Part shown: positions 4,998-5,058 of the stretch, in pieces | Numbering within the stretch: position 1 is the first letter of the stretch | Layout of the letters: every line of letters begins with the position of its first letter | NCBI GenBank assembly: GCA_903858385.1 | Contig: CAIOIN010000002.1 | Span: 1-5,058, forward strand | Origin: an uncultured Microcaldota archaeon | GTDB lineage: Archaea; Micrarchaeota; Micrarchaeia; Micrarchaeales; Micrarchaeaceae | Length of the DNA stretch: 5,058 bases | Reading direction: 5' to 3' | The notes under the pieces: generated by a model | What the model saw: the letters and a program-made list of their open reading frames with translations, nothing else | Told to the model about the DNA's origin: nothing | Database searches by the model: none | Translations under genes and position numbers: made by a program

Positions 4998-5058
4998 GGG
5001 CCTGTAGCTCAGCTTGGATAGAGCGACACCCTTCTAAGGTGAAGGTCGTGGGTTCAAA
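4998..5058 (+). tRNA. tRNA-Arg(UCU), 3' end cut off by the window
   Basis: The sequence folds as a tRNA: acceptor strand GGGCCTG (4998-5004), TA at positions 8-9, D stem GCTC/GAGC (5007-5010 with 5021-5024), anticodon arm with loop CTTCTAA (5031-5037), a five-base variable region, then GTGGG and TTCAAA of the T arm, where the window ends. The anticodon at 5033-5035 is TCT, which reads AGA and probably AGG as arginine. There is no intron at the usual 37/38 site. The anticodon stem is ACACC against GGTGA, so its outermost pair (27-43) is an A-A mismatch. The 3' acceptor strand, and whether CCA is encoded, cannot be seen. Confidence 0.93.

Noticed and set aside
1..5058. CRISPR arrays, insertion sequences or attachment sites
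   Set aside because: I found no regularly spaced direct repeats, transposase motifs or terminal inverted repeats. The tRNA could serve as an integration target, but its 3' end, where an att site would lie, is outside the window.

Overview
The window reads as archaeal chromosomal DNA, most likely from a DPANN lineage such as Micrarchaeota. The archaeal call is firm. SecY carries the archaeal form of the plug/TM2b segment and the C-terminal QIPGFRRDPR loop, the DUF929 thioredoxin-like family is known from archaea, TATA/BRE-like promoters precede genes, and the tRNA-Arg matches archaeal forms. The phylum is an inference from the LamG protein style (the LVGWWPLNGN...DYSGNGN module), the small tightly packed genes and the displaced secY, and no single marker proves it.

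Layout. Positions 2-388 (+) hold the 3' end of a surface-type LamG-domain protein. It converges across a 24-base gap on a compact minus-strand cluster read from 4084 down to 413: a membrane-anchored DUF929 thioredoxin-like protein, then a V4R-domain protein starting at a TTG codon 14 bases later, then secY starting only 4 bases after the V4R stop. Divergent from this cluster, across a short AT-rich promoter region (about 4085-4155), lies a TatD-family metal-dependent hydrolase on the plus strand. It is followed by a TATA-like box and a tRNA-Arg(UCU) gene cut off by the window end.

How the genes may work together. SecY is the protein-conducting channel. The DUF929 protein has one membrane segment, an N-terminal histidine-rich tail predicted to be cytoplasmic, and an exterior domain with a CxxC motif and eight N-glycosylation sequons, so it could act on thiols of newly exported proteins. 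The V4R protein between them appears to hold two copies of the V4R fold, the second without cysteines, plus a lysine/arginine-rich tail. Co-transcription of a translocon channel with an exterior thiol protein and a V4R protein is not the usual archaeal setting, where secY normally ends a ribosomal-protein operon. This cluster is the most interesting part of the window. Its joint function is a hypothesis based on gene order and domains only.

There is no CRISPR array, insertion sequence or clear mobile element. Apart from a drop in GC content at the left edge inside the LamG gene, composition looks even. No stretch longer than 300 bases lacks a gene.
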